Part shown: piece by piece, positions 61,106 through 64,000 of the stretch
Position numbering within the stretch: position 1 is the first letter of the stretch
How the letters are laid out: the number at the start of each line of letters is the position of its first letter
The notes under the pieces: generated by a model
The model's database searches: none
Told to the model about the DNA's origin: nothing
Seen by the model: only the letters and a program-made list of their open reading frames with translations
Translations under genes and position numbers: made by a program
Assembly: GCF_013364155.1 (NCBI RefSeq)
Contig: NZ_CP054916.1
Coordinates: 1,054,001 to 1,118,000, forward strand
DNA: 64,000 nucleotides
Direction: 5' to 3'
DNA from: Streptomyces sp. NA02950
GTDB taxonomy: Bacteria > Actinomycetota > Actinomycetes > Streptomycetales > Streptomycetaceae

Positions 61106-61921
61106 ATGAATCTCTCCCGCCCCGCGCGCATCACGCTGCGCATCGCCGCCGGGCTCGGCTTCGCGGTCATCTATGTGCCGCTGCTGCTGGTCCTGGTCAA
61201 CTCGCTCAATCCGGACCGCAGTTCGGGGTGGCCACCGCCCGGACTCACCGTCCACTGGTGGGCCGACGCCTGGCACAGCACCGGCGCCCGCGACGCCCTG
61301 TGGACCTCGGTCAAGGCCGGTCTCGGCGCCACCGCGATCGCCCTGGTCCTCGGCACCCTCATCGCCTTCGCCGTCCAGCGCTTCCGCTTCTTCGGCCGGG
61401 AGACCCTCTCCTTCCTGGTCGTCCTGCCCATCGCGCTGCCCGGTATCATCACCGGCGTCGCCCTCAACACCGCCTTCCGTACGGTCCTCGAACCGCTCGG
61501 GGTGGGCCTGGGCATGTTCACCGTGGTCGTCGGCCACGCCACCTTCTGCATCGTGGTCGTCTTCAACAATGTGATCGCCCGGCTGCGCCGGATGGCCGGA
61601 TCCTATGAGCAGGCCGCCATGGACCTGGGCGCGAACACCTTCCGGGCCTTTGTCGACATCACCTTCCCGCTGGTGCGCTCGGCCCTGGTGGCGGGCGGAC
61701 TGCTCGCCTTCGCGCTGTCCTTCGACGAGATCGTGGTGACGACCTTCACCGCGGGCCCCGGCATCCAGACCCTGCCGATCTGGATCTTCTCCAATATGGC
61801 CCGCCCCCAGCAGGCCCCGGTGGTCAACGTGGTCGCCGCCGTCCTCGTCCTGCTGTCGGTCGTCCCCATCTACCTCGCCCAGCGGCTGTCGTCGGACACC
61901 GCGACGGGCGGCAGGATCTGA
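61106..61921 (+). CDS. ABC transporter permease (PotC-like)
   Basis: A 271-residue, six-helix permease completing the importer. EAA loop AAMDLGANTFRAFVDITFPL; helices LGFAVIYVPLLLVLVNSLN and SFLVVLPIALPGIITGVAL. Last gene of the operon, about 110 bp before the membrane/phosphorylase pair on the same strand. Confidence 0.93.
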   Translation: MNLSRPARITLRIAAGLGFAVIYVPLLLVLVNSLNPDRSSGWPPPGLTVHWWADAWHSTGARDALWTSVKAGLGATAIALVLGTLIAFAVQRFRFFGRETLSFLVVLPIALPGIITGVALNTAFRTVLEPLGVGLGMFTVVVGHATFCIVVVFNNVIARLRRMAGSYEQAAMDLGANTFRAFVDITFPLVRSALVAGGLLAFALSFDEIVVTTFTAGPGIQTLPIWIFSNMARPQQAPVVNVVAAVLVLLSVVPIYLAQRLSSDTATGGRI

Positions 61922-62033
61922 GGGGCTGTCACGAGGAATTGCGGGGTCGCCGTATGAGACAGCCCCACCGCAACCGCCACCGCGGGGCACGCGAACGGAA
62001 TATCGTTCGTGACGGAGCACGGAGGGGGACGGG

Positions 62034-62591
62034 GTGGCGCGGGACGGCAACGGCGATCCGGAGAATCTGACGAACAGGCTGCTCATCGTGGAGTACGAGC
62101 AGGTGAAGGAGGAGCAGCGGGCGCGGATCGGGTTCCGGGACAATCTGCTCTACGCCACACTCGCCTCGATGGCGGCCATCATCACCTTCTCCTTCCAGAA
62201 CGGCGGCCAGCCGGAACTGCTTCTGCTGCTGCCGCCCGCATCGGTGGTGCTGGGCTGGGCATATCTGGTCAACGACGAAAAGATCTCGGCCATCGGGCGC
62301 TATGTGCGCGGGGATCTGGGACCACGGCTGGCGGCGCTGGCGCCGGGGGCCACGCGGGTGTTCGGCTGGGAGACGGCCCATCGCGACGACCACCGCAGGG
62401 TCTCCCGGAAGCGGCTCCAGCTCGCGGCCGATCTGCTGCTGTTCTCGGTGGCGCCGATCGCCGCCCTGATCGTGTGCTGGTCCGCGGAGCCCCTGCCGGC
62501 GTGGCTGCTGACGGTGTCGGTGGCCGAAGTGGCGCTGGTCGCCGTGGTCACGGTGCAGATCGTGCGCTACGCGGATCTGCGCCGCCCATGA
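62034..62591 (+). CDS. Four-helix membrane protein, possible effector
   Basis: A 185-residue protein. An amphipathic, charged N-terminus (LLIVEYEQVKEEQRARIG) leads into helix 1 (LLYATLASMAAIITFSF), helix 2 (LLLLLPPASVVLGWAYLV), a roughly 60-residue cytoplasmic loop rich in Arg, helix 3 (AADLLLFSVAPIAALIVCW) and helix 4 (LLTVSVAEVALVAVVTVQIV). No named family is recognised. Paired with a phosphorylase-fold/effector-associated protein 100 bp downstream. In known conflict systems such small multi-helix proteins act as membrane-disrupting effectors. Function inferred from this context only. Confidence 0.6.
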   Translation: MARDGNGDPENLTNRLLIVEYEQVKEEQRARIGFRDNLLYATLASMAAIITFSFQNGGQPELLLLLPPASVVLGWAYLVNDEKISAIGRYVRGDLGPRLAALAPGATRVFGWETAHRDDHRRVSRKRLQLAADLLLFSVAPIAALIVCWSAEPLPAWLLTVSVAEVALVAVVTVQIVRYADLRRP

Positions 62592-62693
62592 CGTCGGCAC
62601 ACGTATCGGGTCCTGGGGCCGGAGTCATCGACTCCGGGCCCGCGGTGGCGCACCATGGTGGGTTCGGGTCAAAACGGTGCCGAGGGGGAAACG

Positions 62694-63818
62694 GTGACGG
62701 CTGGCGACAACGGGGGGCCCGCGCGGGCGGATGTGGTGGTGCTCACCGCGCTGGAGGTGGAGTACCGGGCGGTGCGCGCCCATCTGGAGGAGTTGCATCC
62801 GGTCCAGTCGGAGCGGGGTGCCCTGTTCGAGGTGGGCACGTTCCGGGAGGGGTCCGTCGAGCGGCGGGTGGCGACGCATATGACCGGGCCGGGCAATCCG
62901 GGCGCGGCGGCCGCGGTCGAGCGGGCCGCGGCGCTCTTCGCGCCCCGCGCGCTGCTGTTCGTCGGGGTGGCGGGCGGGCGCAAGGACGTGGCACTCGGGG
63001 ATGTGGTGGCCGCCGACGCGGTGTACGACTACGAGACCGGCAAGGACACCGAGCAGGGATTTCTGCCCCGGCAGAAAACCCATCAGTCGGCCTACGGCCT
63101 GGTGCAGCTGGCCCGGGTCGTCACCGCGGGCGACACCTGGCAGCGGCGGATCCGCCCGGCGGACGGCACACCGCTCCCCCGCGCCCATGTCAAACCGATC
63201 GCGGCGGGCGGGCGGGTGGTGGCCCACCACCGGTCGGACACCGGCCGCAGGCTGACGGCGGCAGCGGGGGACGCGGTCGCGGTGGACATGGAGGGCTTTG
63301 GCTTCCTGGCCGGGGCGTATCTCAATCAGCATCAGGACGCCCTGGTGATCCGGGGGATCTCCGATCTGCTGGGCGACAAGGGCGAGGCGCATGACGAGCG
63401 CTGGCAGCCCGTGGCGTCCCGGCATGCGGCCGCCTTCGCGTTCGAGCTGATCGGACGGCTGCCCGCGGCGGTCCACCCCGCGCCCGCGGCGCACGTGACG
63501 GCGCACGCCGTCGCACCGTCCTCACGCCGCCCAGCCAAGCTGACGATTCATCAACTCGGCGCACTGGCCGATGCCTTGCTCGACATTCCGGGTATGACCT
63601 CGCCCGCCCACTGGCAGCAGTTGCTCGATGAGCTGCCCACCGTCGGCACCGCGGTCAACCGCCAGTCGGCGAGCCGGGCGGAGGCGCTGGCCCTGCTGCG
63701 GACCTGTGAGGCGCACGGTGCGCTGACGGAGCTGGTGGAGGTGGTGTCCGTACTCGCGCCGGACACCCCGGCGACGGCCGAACTGGCCCGGCGGGTGGCG
63801 GAACTGGGCCGGGGGTGA
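62694..63818 (+). CDS. Nucleoside phosphorylase-fold (MTAN/PNP_UDP) protein with effector-associated-like domain
   Basis: A 374-residue protein from GTG 62694, which has GGGGGA 6 nt upstream. Residues 10-255 are a PNP_UDP/MTA-SAH nucleosidase fold: VVVLTALEVEYRAVRAHLEE, RALLFVGVAGGRKDVALGDV, VAVDMEGFGFLAGAYL (substrate ribose site) and VIRGISDLLGDKGEAHD (catalytic Asp). After a Pro/Ala/His linker (about 265-280), residues 290-365 (LADALLDIPGMTSPAHWQQL, ASRAEALALLRTCEAHGAL) match the small helical effector-associated domains of NTP-linked conflict systems. Possible role: sensing or destroying a nucleotide signal and recruiting a partner. Inference. Confidence 0.75.
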   Translation: MTAGDNGGPARADVVVLTALEVEYRAVRAHLEELHPVQSERGALFEVGTFREGSVERRVATHMTGPGNPGAAAAVERAAALFAPRALLFVGVAGGRKDVALGDVVAADAVYDYETGKDTEQGFLPRQKTHQSAYGLVQLARVVTAGDTWQRRIRPADGTPLPRAHVKPIAAGGRVVAHHRSDTGRRLTAAAGDAVAVDMEGFGFLAGAYLNQHQDALVIRGISDLLGDKGEAHDERWQPVASRHAAAFAFELIGRLPAAVHPAPAAHVTAHAVAPSSRRPAKLTIHQLGALADALLDIPGMTSPAHWQQLLDELPTVGTAVNRQSASRAEALALLRTCEAHGALTELVEVVSVLAPDTPATAELARRVAELGRG

Positions 63819-64000
63819 CCGGGCGCCCGGCGGGCGTCTCTGGGCGCGCACCCGGGGGCACCGGGGAGTGTCGCCAGGGACGTACGGGGCATACAAGTTG
63901 TCCGGAGTCCAGGCGGGCGGCGCCCGCGATATGGCAGGGTCTCCGGCGGGGGATCACCGGCGGCGGGGACCGGTGATACGGGCTCGGGGGAGGGCACGGC
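63819..64000. other. Non-coding end of window
   Basis: Nothing gene-like can be supported. The stretch holds the downstream region of the phosphorylase-fold gene and possibly the promoter of the next gene outside the window. Confidence 0.5.

Noticed and set aside
1..64000. A secondary-metabolite gene cluster around the P450, GT4 and drug exporter
   Set aside because: These genes are far apart, on different strands, and no polyketide synthase, NRPS, terpene or RiPP maturation genes occur in the window.

Overview
This window is very GC-rich coding DNA with strong third-position GC, frequent GTG/TTG starts, and a gene repertoire typical of a Streptomyces chromosome: B12-dependent methylmalonyl-CoA mutase, XRE-DUF5753/DUF397/ATP-binding clusters, a CebR-type box, and many orphan two-component systems. 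No rRNA, tRNA, CRISPR array or intact transposon was seen.

Layout. 1-10.6 kb holds cobalamin (B12) corrin-ring synthesis: partial cobN behind a cobalamin riboswitch, the coupled run cobG-cobH-cobIJ, divergent cobK and cbiD, and cobM-cobL, interrupted by a RibD-like reductase. 10.7-17.6 kb holds a hexapeptide acyltransferase, a FhuF-like Fe-S protein and meaB-mutB-mutA, a B12-consuming set next to B12 synthesis. 17.7-21.5 kb holds an orphan P450 and a three-gene XRE / HExxH peptidase / seven-helix membrane protein operon. 21.6-25.5 kb is a decaying exopolysaccharide locus: one intact nucleotide-sugar dehydratase among a frameshifted spherulin-4-like hydrolase, a collapsed epimerase, an internally deleted Agd3-like deacetylase and a membrane-protein remnant. 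26-31.6 kb holds a 56-residue peptide gene, a TetR remnant, a PAP2-diacylglycerol kinase fusion, a DMT-type membrane protein and a one-chain sigma-like/zinc-finger/lectin membrane protein, followed by a MITE-like element with 24-bp inverted ends.

32-36.8 kb holds an MHS-family transporter, a two-component system, a STAS remnant and a TAXI lipoprotein. 37.1-40 kb holds an ATP-binding / XRE-DUF5753 / DUF397 module and a DUF574-type methyltransferase with a truncated duplicate. 40.2-45.3 kb holds an MprAB-like system, a glycosyltransferase and an unusual SDR with a zinc-finger-like segment. 46-48.6 kb has a glutamine-synthetase-like ligase and an amidohydrolase, the two halves of fungal FluG as separate genes. 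An SDR, an alcohol dehydrogenase, a 14-helix drug exporter with palindromic operators, an ECF41-like sigma pseudogene, a secreted GH9 cellulase with a perfect CebR box, and glutathione peroxidase follow. 56.2-61.9 kb is a spermidine/putrescine-type ABC transporter with a divergent FadR regulator and a Cache-domain protein.

The last two genes, a four-helix membrane protein and a nucleoside-phosphorylase-fold protein with an effector-associated-like C-terminal domain, look like a small nucleotide-linked conflict system and are my best candidate for an undescribed system. The window carries an unusually high number of broken genes (at least seven). Several breaks are real deletions. Single-base frameshifts in G/C runs could be sequencing errors.
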